This document shows, piece after piece, positions 33,643 to 41,743 of a stretch of 64,000 nt of DNA; position 1 is the stretch's first letter; each line of letters opens with the position of its first letter. The stretch comes from Brachybacterium sp. FME24 (GTDB taxonomy: Bacteria > Actinomycetota > Actinomycetes > Actinomycetales > Dermabacteraceae): NCBI RefSeq assembly GCF_014897705.1, contig NZ_JABUXV010000022.1:1-64000 (forward strand), written 5' to 3'. A program made the translations under genes and the position numbers. The notes under the pieces were generated by a model, which saw nothing but the letters and a program-made list of their open reading frames with translations, was not told where the DNA came from and did not search any database.

Positions 33643-35040
33643 TCAACTGGTCGTCGCAACACGATCGTGTCCGAGTGAGTGTAGGTGCTTATTCCACGCT
33701 TCGGCGGGAGAGCACCAGCCGAGTCGCCTTCGCGGCCGGTTGTTGAGGGCGTGGGCAACCACGGCGAGGTCATCTGGTCCCCATCGGGCGAGGTCCGTGC
33801 CCTTGGGGAAGTATTGCCGTAGCAGCCCGTTGGTGTTCTCGTTAGTCCCGCGCTGCCAGGGACTGCGGCGATCAGCGAAATAGACCTTCAGACCGGTGTC
33901 ACGGGTGAATTGAGCGTGTGCCGACATCTCTTTGCCGCGGTCCCAGGTCAAGGACTTCTTCAGTGCCGTGGGCATCGTTGCCATTGCTGCGGCCAACGCC
34001 GAGTTCATAGAGGACGCACCGAAGCCCGAGAGGGAGACGCCGTTCTTGATGATCGGCTGCTCGCGCCACCCCTGTTCTCTGGGAAGGTGGACGAGAGTGG
34101 TGAAGCCCGTCGTGCGCTCCACGACGGTGCCGATCGCGGACCGGTTGATGCCGATGATCAGGTCACCTTCGTGGTGACCTGGGACCGCCCAGCCCGTCGC
34201 TTCCGCTGGCCTCGCGCTGATCAGATCATCCGCGGTGACGTGTGCCCACGCCACTCGCTTGGAGCGCGCTCGAGGCATTCGCAGAGCCCTCCCGGTGCGC
34301 AGGCAGAGGATGAGATCTCGCGGGAGTCCGCCTCTGGCCTCGATGAATAGAGATTGGTAGATCGCTTCGTCGCTTATCCTCATGGTCTTAGACCGGGGGA
34401 AGTCGAGCTTGAGTCGGTGAGAAATCTGCTCCGGGCTCCACCCGGTGACCCATCGACGGTCCTGACGGTGAGGCTTGTTCTGGCCTTTCCAGGTACGCAC
34501 CGTCGGGCCGTCTACTGGAGGGCGACCGGGCAGAGAGATCTGGCCTGAAAGGCGGTCCTTGACGTACTCACGCAGTCGCTGGTTCTTCGCGAGCTGCGCA
34601 GTCTTGGGCCTACGGGCGAACAGTTCGGCCTTCCACTGCGCCACGGACGCACGGTAGTCCGGCTTCCCGCTCCGGGTCGCGGCGTTACGACGCGGCTCCC
34701 TCGAGATCGTCGACGGGCTCCTGCCGAGCTGTCTGGCGATCTCTCGAACCCCGTTACCGAGGGCATTCGAGATCGCGATCTCCTCCCGCTCGGCGAAGGA
34801 GAGGTAACGGCCAGAAGGAGCCGGCCAGGAATATGGGGTCATGCCGCCAGCGTGGCGGAACCACCGCTGTCCGACAGCTTCCGCCACACCTGTTGCGACT
34901 GCGGCTTCACGAGGGAGCTTGCCCGTAGCCACCTCGATCCAGAATTCGCGCTCCTTCACGCGGCGATGTCTCGGGCGCCCCGGAGACGGCATCGGAGCCC
35001 GTCTCGTGACCTCTTTCTCCCACTGCGATGTCCTGCCCAT
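33643..35040 (-). CDS. IS30-family transposase
   Basis: A 465-residue transposase. It starts 'MGRTSQWEKEVTRRAP', has HTH regions 'YLSFAEREEIAISNALGNGV' and 'REIARQLGRSPSTISREPRR', and a DDE rve domain with Asp in 'GHHEGDLIIGINRSAIGTVV', Asp in 'SLTWDRGKEMSAH' and Glu in 'QRGTNENTNGLLRQYFPKG'. The ATG at 35040 (GGGAGGG upstream) is chosen because the longer frame to 35226 runs outside the inverted repeats into IS3 sequence. The TGA stop lies inside the left inverted repeat. Appears intact and possibly active. Confidence 0.9.
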   Translation of the reverse strand: MGRTSQWEKEVTRRAPMPSPGRPRHRRVKEREFWIEVATGKLPREAAVATGVAEAVGQRWFRHAGGMTPYSWPAPSGRYLSFAEREEIAISNALGNGVREIARQLGRSPSTISREPRRNAATRSGKPDYRASVAQWKAELFARRPKTAQLAKNQRLREYVKDRLSGQISLPGRPPVDGPTVRTWKGQNKPHRQDRRWVTGWSPEQISHRLKLDFPRSKTMRISDEAIYQSLFIEARGGLPRDLILCLRTGRALRMPRARSKRVAWAHVTADDLISARPAEATGWAVPGHHEGDLIIGINRSAIGTVVERTTGFTTLVHLPREQGWREQPIIKNGVSLSGFGASSMNSALAAAMATMPTALKKSLTWDRGKEMSAHAQFTRDTGLKVYFADRRSPWQRGTNENTNGLLRQYFPKGTDLARWGPDDLAVVAHALNNRPRRRLGWCSPAEAWNKHLHSLGHDRVATTS

Positions 35041-35079
35041 AACACCCTCCCAACCTCGGGTGTTGCGACCACCGGTTGA
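33643..35079 (-). mobile_element. IS30-family insertion sequence
   Basis: Inverted repeats TCAACTGGTCGTCGCAACAC (33643-33662) and the complement of 35060-35079 match at 18 of 20 positions and bracket a single IS30-type transposase gene, about 1.44 kb in all. It lies in the orfB of the surrounding IS3 element, in opposite orientation. Short unmatched stretches (7 bp left, 7 bp right) separate it from the IS3 codons, so the target duplication is not clear. Confidence 0.85.
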
Positions 35080-35517
35080 GCCCGGCCAGTACACCGCTAT
35101 TCGTCTGACCGAGCATCTCGCCCTCGAGGGCATCGCCCCGTCGATCGGGACCGTCGGCGACGCGTACGACAACGCACTGGTGGAGACGGTGAATGGCCTG
35201 TTCAAGGCCGAGTGCATCCGCACCACCGTGTTCCACGCTGGCCCCTATCGGACCCTCGCTGAGGTCGAGTTCGCGACGGCCGGCTGGGTCGACTGGTATA
35301 ACAACAGGCGCCTCCACGGGACCCTTGGGATGCTCACGCCGATAGAGTTCGAGACGCTCCACTACGAGGCCCTCACCCGAGAGCCCGAACCCGCAAAGTA
35401 GCGGCAGAGAACCTGGGCCGGTTCACTGATAGCGCCCCCTCCGGAAGCCCTACCGCGCGATCAGCCATTCCATGGATTCATACATGTCGACCTAGCGGGC
35501 ATAGTGAAACTCTGATC

Positions 35518-35597
35518 TGAACTGGCACGGGTTTGATGCCTCTGCTGCCTATCCTCTCGGACTCAAACGGCAGCGGCATCAAGCCTGTGCCGGTTCA
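35518..35597. repeat. 80-bp palindrome built from two IS3 left ends
   Basis: The first 32 bp (TGAACTGGCACGGGTTTGATGCC and on) and the complement of the last 32 bp are both versions of the IS3 left end at 32605-32636, facing each other. The result is an 80-bp element with terminal repeats and almost no interior, 92 bp downstream of the full IS3. It could be a minimal miniature element mobilisable by IS3 or a product of abortive transposition. Confidence 0.7.
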
Positions 35598-35771
35598 TCC
35601 TCGGTCTCGGAGTTGTTTGGCGGGCCGGTCGTCGTGGCGACCTCTGGAACATCTGATGTCGCTCCCTCGGGCGCGACTGGCCCCCGGTTCCGTCCGGGAG
35701 GGTGGAGGCGATACCGACTTTGCTCAGGGACGGTGCATCGACATCGGGGCGAGCGGGAAGAGAGTCAGTTG

Positions 35772-35827
35772 TGCTGACTGTAGATTGACTATTGCAATCT
35801 GCTGACTGTAAAGTGCTGACTGAGACT
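35772..35827. repeat. 14-bp iterons upstream of the 190-residue protein
   Basis: TGCTGACTGTAGAT (35772), TGCTGACTGTAAAG (35800) and TGCTGACTGAGACT (35814) are near-identical and lie in 14-bp register; the unit at 35786 (TGACTATTGCAATC) is a degenerate fourth. They end 28 bp before the ATG at 35856. Such iterons bind replication initiators or act as a multi-site operator for the downstream gene. Confidence 0.6.
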
Positions 35828-35855
35828 ACTTCCCGGACGCAAGGAGTTACAGGAC

Positions 35856-36428
35856 ATGACGAGACCAGCCGCACAGCGAGTCTCCGCCGCCGCCATCCAG
35901 CGCCTCACCGGCATCAAGCGCTACGCACTGGAAGCGCTCCAGAGGGCGGGCGTCATCAAGGAGAATCCCGACTATGGCGACCTCCTCCTCCTCGAGAGCT
36001 GGACGCACAAGGAGTTCGTCACCGGCAAGGAGAACATCCGCGACGGCATCGACAGGCTCGGCCTGGCGGTCCCGCTCACCAACCCCGACCTCAGTCCCGA
36101 TCTCGAACTGACCAACGCCAACGACGCGGGCCTCGCCCGACAGGCGATCCAGCAGAAGGGGATCACTCTCACTGATGGCCAGCTCCTCACGGGATGGTGG
36201 AACGTCCATGCCGACAATGCCGAGCGCCTGGTGGAGGAGCGGTCCCCGATCCTCGGCGTTACGGGCGGTCTCGTCACCAACGGGGCCTGGATCGAGGCCA
36301 TCGCCATGGTCCACCCCCTCAGCCTCAGGAAGGCATTCGTCGTGACCCGTATGACCGACGTGGAGATCGAGGACTACCGAGGCTCCGTCCCGAAAATCAA
36401 CCAGAGCGGAACCTACTTCCGAGGCTGA
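35856..36428 (+). CDS. Unknown 190-residue protein downstream of iterons
   Basis: I cannot name this family. The N-terminus 'VSAAAIQRLTGIKRYALEAL' followed by 'QRAGVIKENPDYGD' looks like a helix-turn-helix, and the rest ('GWWNVHADNAERLVEERSP', 'LVTNGAWIEAIAMVHPLSLR') is an alpha/beta domain without known motif. AAGGAG is 11 nt before the ATG. The iterons upstream suggest that it binds its own promoter or an origin. It is downstream of the IS3 palindrome and upstream of an IS3 remnant that interrupts the helicase gene; it may originally have been the first gene of a helicase operon. Confidence 0.6.
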   Translation: MTRPAAQRVSAAAIQRLTGIKRYALEALQRAGVIKENPDYGDLLLLESWTHKEFVTGKENIRDGIDRLGLAVPLTNPDLSPDLELTNANDAGLARQAIQQKGITLTDGQLLTGWWNVHADNAERLVEERSPILGVTGGLVTNGAWIEAIAMVHPLSLRKAFVVTRMTDVEIEDYRGSVPKINQSGTYFRG

Positions 36429-36461
36429 TGGGACTGATGTGCGATCAGATGTCAGCTGGGG

Positions 36462-36528
36462 TTAGACCGCCAGGCAGACGGTCGGGTTCGTGATGGTCTC
36501 GTATTCGATGGGGGTCAATCGACCTCCA
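36462..36528 (-). mobile_element. C-terminal tip of an IS3-type transposase
   Basis: The minus strand reads 'GRLTPIEYETITNPTVCLAV' and stops (TTA at 36462-36464). This is the conserved last 20 residues of many IS3-group orfB proteins. Only this tip remains; its other side merges directly into the helicase pseudogene at about 36515. Confidence 0.6.
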
Positions 36529-38675
36529 TCGACAACCGGGCCGTCACGAACATCATCGCTTCGTTCGCGTCGGTCACGAAGGAGCGGCCCGGCACGCTGG
36601 ATCTGCGCTGGCTGCCCCAGGAGCGTGACGGCGAAGCGACAGAGGACCCGCTACGCTCCCTCGCCGCGTACTGCCCCTCGAAGGCGAAGCTCTCAGCCGC
36701 GAAGAAGCAGCACCTCATGGAGCAGTAGGACCGCAGTGAGCTCTACGCCGACTACAGCAGCCCGGACTACCTCGCCGCCGCTCGAGATCACTTCTTGGCC
36801 CAGGTGCACCACTTTTTGGCAGCATCGAGGATCCTGCCCGCGTCCAGGACCGGCTCCACGACGCGCTGACTGAGGTCGACGGTTATCGAATCGCGCTGCT
36901 GGGAGCCATGAATGCCGACGGCCGTTCTGAGGACTATCTGAAGCTGTGCGCCGAGGCGGAGGAGTGCACGCATCTGCGCGAGCTCGGCGCCCTCTCAGAT
37001 CTTCGCGACTGCACGAGCCTCGAGGAGCTCGACGAAGCGCTCGACACGACCCTCCGCTACGCCGAGTTCTGGCTCGCTATGCACTACTTCGAGGTGGAAT
37101 GGTTGCTCGCCGAGCACTTGGACGAGAAGGAGCGGTGGAAGAACACCTGGGGCGTGGTGCGACGCGTCTGGCCGCAGGCCGCAGCCCCCCTGCTTCGTGA
37201 TGACCCTGTACCAGGTTCCCAAGTACTTCGGCCGCTACACGAAGCCGGGCGAGCCCAAGGGCTTCGACGTAGGACGCATTGACCTGCTCATCGTTGACGA
37301 GGCCGGGCAGGTAGACACTCCGCTCGGCTTGGCGGTAATCGCGCTCGCCCAGCGCGCGCTCGTGGTGGGGGGGGGTGAGAAGCAGCTGGCACCGGTGTGG
37401 GCCCTCGACGAGGAGACCGACCGGGAGATCGCCGAGGGCGCCGGCATCGAGATGGGGGAGTGGGCAGAGGATCTGCGCGAGCGCGGAGTGACCGCCTCCG
37501 CGCCCTCGAGCCTGATGCGGGCCGCGAGCCACGCCTCACGGTGGAGCTTCGGCGACGACGAGCCCGGACTCCTGCTGCGCGAGCACTTCCGCTGCCACCC
37601 CGGCATCATCGGTTTCAACAACGAATTGCTCTACGACGGGTTGCTGGAGCCCAAGCGTCCTGCGGACAAGTCGTTGCTCGACGGGATACGTCCGGCGTTC
37701 GGATGGATCGACGTCGCCGGCTCGGAGGACTCCCGCCGGGGCTCCAGCCGCGTCAACGAGCCGGAGGCGAAGGCGATCGCCGCCTGGATCGTCGAGAACT
37801 TCGCGAGCTTCTACGACCTCTACCACCACCAGCAGAATGAGGCAGACAAGAAGGTCGACGCGGCAGCTCTCATCGGCGTCGTCACGCCCTTCCGCGCGCA
37901 GGCCGATGTCATCAGCGACGAGATCCGGAAGGCGGCCAGCAACGCAGACGCCTCTGCGGATCTCCCGACGAATCTCGCGGACAAGATCACCGTGGGCACG
38001 GCGCACCGCCTGCAGGGGGCCGAGCGCCCGATAATCCTGTTCTCCGCGGTCTACGGCAGCGGCAGTCCTCAGGCCGGGTTCATCGACGCGAACCCCGAGC
38101 TCATGAACGTCGCCGTCTCCCGGGCGAAAGACCTGCTCGTCGTCTTCGCGTCACCGATCCGCTGGGACAACGGCAAGATATTCAGCGTGATGTCTCGCTT
38201 CGCGACGCGGACGGCGAGGGCGGTGAGAACCGAAACTGCCGACGTGGAGGAGCCCGTAACGTTCATGGACCCGACCGAGGGCGAGGTGTCGAGCATCGCC
38301 GCCCCGGACCCCGAGCGGCCCGAATTGATCTCCGAGCCTGCATCCACTTCAGCACCCGAAGCGACCCGCCCAGATGCACCGGCCCAGGCCACCGCGACCG
38401 CAGCGGCACAGCAGGGCACGCTGTCCACGGTGCTCGGCAGGTGGCGCGAGGCGGGAGAGCTCCGTGGGGACGACGCCGACCTGAGCACCCCGGCCCTCAA
38501 CCTGCGCCTCGCAGACGCAGGCGTGCTCGTCGGCAAACCGGGGGAATGGGCGCCGACGCGGCTTGCCGCAGTGCTGGGCGTGCTGGAGGTCGAGCGCAGC
38601 ACGTATAACTCTTTGGAGTACACGCCGCAGATGCAGGAGCTGCTGCTGGGGCTGTATCGGGACGGGCGTCTCTGA
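36515..38675 (+). pseudogene. Broken Upf1-like SF1 helicase (AAA_11/AAA_12)
   Basis: Pieces in order: 'QSTSIDNRAVTNIIASFASV' (the strand after the P-loop), a TAG at 36726-36728, a frameshift near the T-run at 36812, 'EDYLKLCAEAEECTHLREL', a one-base deletion in the C-run near 37186, then an open frame from 37197 with 'MTLYQVPKYFGRY', Walker B 'LLIVDEAGQVDTPLG', 'LREHFRCHPGIIGFNNELLY', 'GTAHRLQGAERPIILFSAVY' and 'NVAVSRAKDLLVVFASP'. Walker A is missing, replaced by the IS3 tip. The GD-x-x-Q motif reads GGEKQ in a nine-G run (37367-37375). The C-terminal 170 residues add a linker and an OST-HTH-like domain. Not functional as a helicase. Confidence 0.8.
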
Positions 38676-38715
38676 CGTCTGCACGAAGATGCTGGGGACG
38701 ACGCTAGGGAATGCG

Positions 38716-39191
38716 TCAGCTCTGGTCCCACAGATCCACCTGGACCACTCGGCCAGGATCGAGGGTTCGCAGTTGGTCCAGCACGATCGTCTTGCTCTCG
38801 AGCGCCGGGGCTGTGCGAATCCCGCGAGGGTGCTCGGCAGAGCGTGCCACGGGCACCTGCTGGGAGCTGAAGTAGTGCTCGCGCAGAGTCTCGAGCCATT
38901 GGACGAAAACGCTGGCAGGTCCTAGATAGGTGAGCGGGTAGCCGCTCCAGCTGGTCTGCTCGAGGTGGCCTTCCCGGACGAGTTCGCCGACGCCAGGGAT
39001 CTCGCGCAACGTACCGATCGACGGAAGGTGTTCCCCTGTCGTCGCGTCCTCTACAAAGCCTGTGTACGCCAGCATCGGTGCGCCGCCCTTCTCCTCATCG
39101 GTACTTCTCGTGCAACCGTCGCATACACCGCGACAGTGTCGACAACTTCTTCGCGTGCGCTGCGCGCTGCGGACGACGGTGTCTCAGCCAT
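38716..39191 (-). pseudogene. Frameshifted unknown gene coupled to OGG-fold gene
   Basis: The ATG at 39189-39191 overlaps the upstream stop (TGATG) and the frame reads 'MAETPSSAARSAREEVVDTV', then 'AVYATVAR'. Near 39100 the sense continues one frame over as 'DEEKGGAPMLAYTGFVEDAT' through 'GYPLTYLGPASVFVQWLETL' to TGA at 38716. Total length is not a multiple of three, consistent with one missing base. The 3' open part (39075-38716, 119 codons) might still be expressed from its own ATG. Family unknown. The tight coupling suggests that it worked with the glycosylase-like protein. Confidence 0.5.
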
Positions 39192-40153
39192 CAGAGATGA
39201 ACGGAGCGATCGACCATCTTCGGCATGGTCGGGTCGATGCCGTTCACCCAGTCGGTCAGCTGGTTCAGGAGTTCCGGCCCTTTCGTGGACCCGCTGCTGT
39301 CGGCGAGTTGATCGATGTCTGACTGGAGAAGATCGAGCAGCTCCTCGACAGTGGGGGACTCTCCGGGGTTCTCCCAGGTGATGTCGTCGCCTCGGGCACT
39401 CGCGAAGATCAGCAGCTCCACATCCTCTCGAGTCAGCGGCTCGCCATTCCTTCCCGCGGGCAGCAGGTCCTTCCACGCGTCGAGGTATCGCAGATACGTC
39501 CGGTAGCTCGGGACGTGCCACGTGCCCGTCTTGAGCGAGATACCGGGCTCAGATCGGAACCACCTGCGCACCACGGCGTCCATTACGGGAGTTGTCTCTA
39601 CGTCCTCGGAGGCAGCCGTGAGGAAGTAGAGGTATTTCGTGCCGAACGCAGGCCCGAGGTACTTCAGATAGCTGGCGCCCTTCGCCGTGGCGATCTCTTC
39701 GAACGCCTTCAGCCCGCCGTTGGACACCTGAGCAGTCTGTGCTATGTCTGCAAGGTGTTCGACGGCATGTGGGTCGGACTTCAGGACGCGAGCTGTGCGG
39801 TACGGCCCGTAGCCGCTTGTCCCGTACCCCCAGATCATCGCAGCGAGGAATGCGGTGACCACAGCCTGACGGTCCCACGTACCGCCTACAGGCCGCAGCG
39901 TTTCTGGCCTGTGAAGCTTCGTGACCAGCTCGCGGTCGATGCGCTCACGGTCGCCGTTGGCGACAGAAGCTGCGGTCTTGGCGATGGTGTCGACGGCTTC
40001 GACGAGATTGATGCCGGCGATCGCGGGTGCGTCCACTCGCTGGAACCGATTCGTCCAGCTGGCCGGCTGCCAGCGGAATCGGGGTTGGGAAGGGAAGTCT
40101 GCGCGCTCCCAGCGGCGGAAGACTTCACTGAGGGACTCCGGGATTGCGGTCAT
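39191..40153 (-). CDS. 8-oxoguanine DNA glycosylase OGG-fold protein
   Basis: A 320-residue protein. 'QAVVTAFLAAMIWGYGTSGY' followed by 'GPYRTARVL' (about 108-137), 'GGLKAFEEIATAKGASYLKY' and 'LGPAFGTKYLYFLTA' (about 160-190) correspond to the OGG-fold family of predicted DNA glycosylases found in accessory and defence contexts; 'LGPAFGTKYLYFL' holds the conserved Lys expected in the helix-hairpin-helix region. ATG at 40153 is preferred; a TTG at 40219 is possible. It is divergent from the exonuclease-BRCT gene (113 bp apart) and coupled to a frameshifted downstream gene. Roles may be base-excision repair or attack on modified phage DNA; the second is inference. Confidence 0.7.
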   Translation of the reverse strand: MTAIPESLSEVFRRWERADFPSQPRFRWQPASWTNRFQRVDAPAIAGINLVEAVDTIAKTAASVANGDRERIDRELVTKLHRPETLRPVGGTWDRQAVVTAFLAAMIWGYGTSGYGPYRTARVLKSDPHAVEHLADIAQTAQVSNGGLKAFEEIATAKGASYLKYLGPAFGTKYLYFLTAASEDVETTPVMDAVVRRWFRSEPGISLKTGTWHVPSYRTYLRYLDAWKDLLPAGRNGEPLTREDVELLIFASARGDDITWENPGESPTVEELLDLLQSDIDQLADSSGSTKGPELLNQLTDWVNGIDPTMPKMVDRSVHL

Positions 40154-40266
40154 GCGCAGACCATATGGGGCAGGGCAGACAGTGGAGGGTGGTATCAGAA
40201 CTTCCGGCTGGTCTGACAATCGTGCCCGGGCGCAGGATTGTCCGAACCGTCCTCTAATATCGGGTC

Positions 40267-41532
40267 ATGACCTCCACTTTTGCTCCAACTATCGACTTCA
40301 CGGCCATCGATGTCGAGACTGCCAACTCCTCGCGTGCCTCGGTCTGCGCCGCCGGGCTCACGAAGGTGAGGGGCGGCCAGGTGGTGGAGGCCGCCTCCTG
40401 GCTCGTCGCGCCGCCGGAGGGTCACGATGTCTTTTTGCCCCGGAATGTTGCGATCCATCGCATCACCGCGGAACACGTGGCAGATGCTCCGTCCTGGGCC
40501 ACGGTCTTCCCGCAGATGATGGAGTTCGTCGGCGCGGATGCCCTCGTAGCCCACAACGCGCCCTTTGACCGCTCTGTCGTCCACCAGGCGTGCAGCGCGT
40601 ATGACCTCGACTGGCCCGAATCCACGTGGATCGACACCCTTCCGCTCGCGCGGAGGATGCTGACGCTCGGCTCGTACTCCCTGCCGTTCGTCGCCCAGGC
40701 GCTCGGTCTTGCGGAGACTGTCCACCATGAGGCCTCCGAGGATGCGCTGCAGGCCGCTCAGATCCTCATCGCTCTCTGCGCGAAAGCCGGAATGAGCACT
40801 CTTGCCGAGCTCCACGCCGGCACACAGATCGGTGCGCGGACGCCGAGAACGGGTTCGTCGGCAGGGCCGGCTCGCGCCACAGGCGACTTCTCCGGGCTCG
40901 TCGCGACGGATGTACTCGCAGGCGAGAAGGTCGTCTTCACCGGCACGCTGATGTTGTCGAGTCGGGCCGAGGCGCAGGCACTGGTCACGCATTTCGGAGG
41001 CACTGCCCAGGCCGGAGTCACGAAGGCGACGACGATTCTGGTCTCCGGAGAGCTCGACCCACGCAGCCTGCGGCCAGGAGTCGAGCTCTCCCGAAAGCTG
41101 GAGAAGGCGATGCTCCTCGCTGCTGGCGGCCAGCCCGTCGAGATCTGGACGGAGGACGACTTCCATCGGCGACTCGATGTGGGCCGCGACGAGCTCGAGG
41201 CGGCAACGCGTGAGCAACGAGTGCTGTCGAACCCCGGATGGCTGCCGAGTTACGTCATCGACCAAGCCCGCGCCCTCGACGGGGCAAGCACCTATCAGAC
41301 GTGGCTCCGCGCGGCGCTGCGGCACCCGGCGGGGAGGGCATCTGGCGATGACATGTGCATCCGGTGCGGAGGGATCTTCGAGACCGACACGTACTGGATG
41401 CTCCTCGAGCGTCGCGTCTGCTCCGGCGACTGCAACGAAGCCCTCAAGCGAAAGGCCAAGAGCGAATGGTCGAAGCTCGGCATTGCTCGGCCCGAGGCGC
41501 CCGCCTACGCAGAGTCGTACGGGCGTCGCTGA
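40267..41532 (+). CDS. DEDDh exonuclease with BRCT domain and Zn ribbon
   Basis: A 421-residue protein. The RNase T/DnaQ-type 3'-5' exonuclease (10-175) has Asp15/Glu17 in 'FTAIDVETANSS', 'LVAHNAPFDRSVV' near 95 and the His-x4-Asp of 'VHHEASEDALQAAQIL' near 155. A BRCT domain follows (about 215-290, 'GEKVVFTGTLMLSSRAEAQA'). The C-terminus has paired cysteines 'CIRCGG' and 'CSGDC' (about 362-388), a likely zinc ribbon. The TAATAT box at 40255-40260 ends 6 nt before the ATG, so the mRNA is probably leaderless. It may trim DNA ends in repair, together with the divergent glycosylase. Confidence 0.85.
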   Translation: MTSTFAPTIDFTAIDVETANSSRASVCAAGLTKVRGGQVVEAASWLVAPPEGHDVFLPRNVAIHRITAEHVADAPSWATVFPQMMEFVGADALVAHNAPFDRSVVHQACSAYDLDWPESTWIDTLPLARRMLTLGSYSLPFVAQALGLAETVHHEASEDALQAAQILIALCAKAGMSTLAELHAGTQIGARTPRTGSSAGPARATGDFSGLVATDVLAGEKVVFTGTLMLSSRAEAQALVTHFGGTAQAGVTKATTILVSGELDPRSLRPGVELSRKLEKAMLLAAGGQPVEIWTEDDFHRRLDVGRDELEAATREQRVLSNPGWLPSYVIDQARALDGASTYQTWLRAALRHPAGRASGDDMCIRCGGIFETDTYWMLLERRVCSGDCNEALKRKAKSEWSKLGIARPEAPAYAESYGRR

Positions 41533-41706
41533 GCGTCACCATTGCGACGTCTGTGCTGGCGTCCGCTGCCCTCGCCCCCTGAACGCCCTCTCGTGCTCAC
41601 CCTGCCCGTCGAGCGAGGAGCGCACCGGAAGGACGCGCGAACTGGCCACGACACCCGGCCGCTGAAGAATCGTCTCCGTGAGGTGTGCGGCAGTTCGTCC
41701 ACACCT

Positions 41707-41723
41707 CTTGGGATTATCCCAAG
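41707..41723. promoter_or_regulatory. Operator: 17-bp perfect palindrome
   Basis: CTTGGGAT-T-ATCCCAAG is a perfect 8+1+8 palindrome ending 20 bp before the ATG of the XRE/ImmA gene. TAGCGT (41731-41736) is a -10-like box, placing the palindrome in the -20 to -40 region, ideal for autorepression of a toxin-antitoxin operon by its XRE protein. Confidence 0.7.
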
Positions 41724-41743
41724 CAGCGAGTAGCGTTGGAGGC

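Larger units (their letters stand above)
32991..35401 (+). pseudogene. IS3-family transposase orfB interrupted by IS30
   Basis: The 5' half (32991-33635) encodes 'RAEGFAVESILRVLRQQGLK', 'SLGLEGVRRTKKLRTTNPDP' and the first catalytic Asp in 'NLVWITDFTYVRTWAGFVYV', ending at the second Asp in 'LIHHSDAGSQ'. The 3' half resumes at 35087 with 'QYTAIRLTEHLALEGIAPSI', the DDE Glu in 'YDNALVETVNGLFKAE' and the C-terminal 'RRLHGTLGMLTPIEFETLHY'. The IS30 element separates the two exactly after HSDAGSQ. The element cannot transpose on its own but its ends are intact, so it could be moved in trans. Confidence 0.88.
32605..35425 (+). mobile_element. IS3-family element split by an IS30 element
   Basis: Terminal inverted repeats TGAACCGGCCCAGGTT (32605-32620) and its exact complement (35410-35425) define the outer IS3 element. 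It carries orfA, and an orfB interrupted at 33643-35079 by an IS30-type element in opposite orientation. Without the insert the IS3 element would be about 1.38 kb. Its left end abuts the stop codon of the low-GC membrane protein. The same terminal repeat recurs in the chimeric remnant at 9957-9972 and, diverged, in the palindrome at 35518-35597. Confidence 0.88.

Noticed and set aside
33643-35226. A 527-residue IS30 transposase start
   Set aside because: The first 62 codons lie outside the IS30 inverted repeat in IS3 sequence; the ATG at 35040 has a ribosome-binding site.
35772-35827. The short repeats as a CRISPR array
   Set aside because: The units are 14 bp, contiguous and without spacers of uniform size, and no cas gene is in the window.
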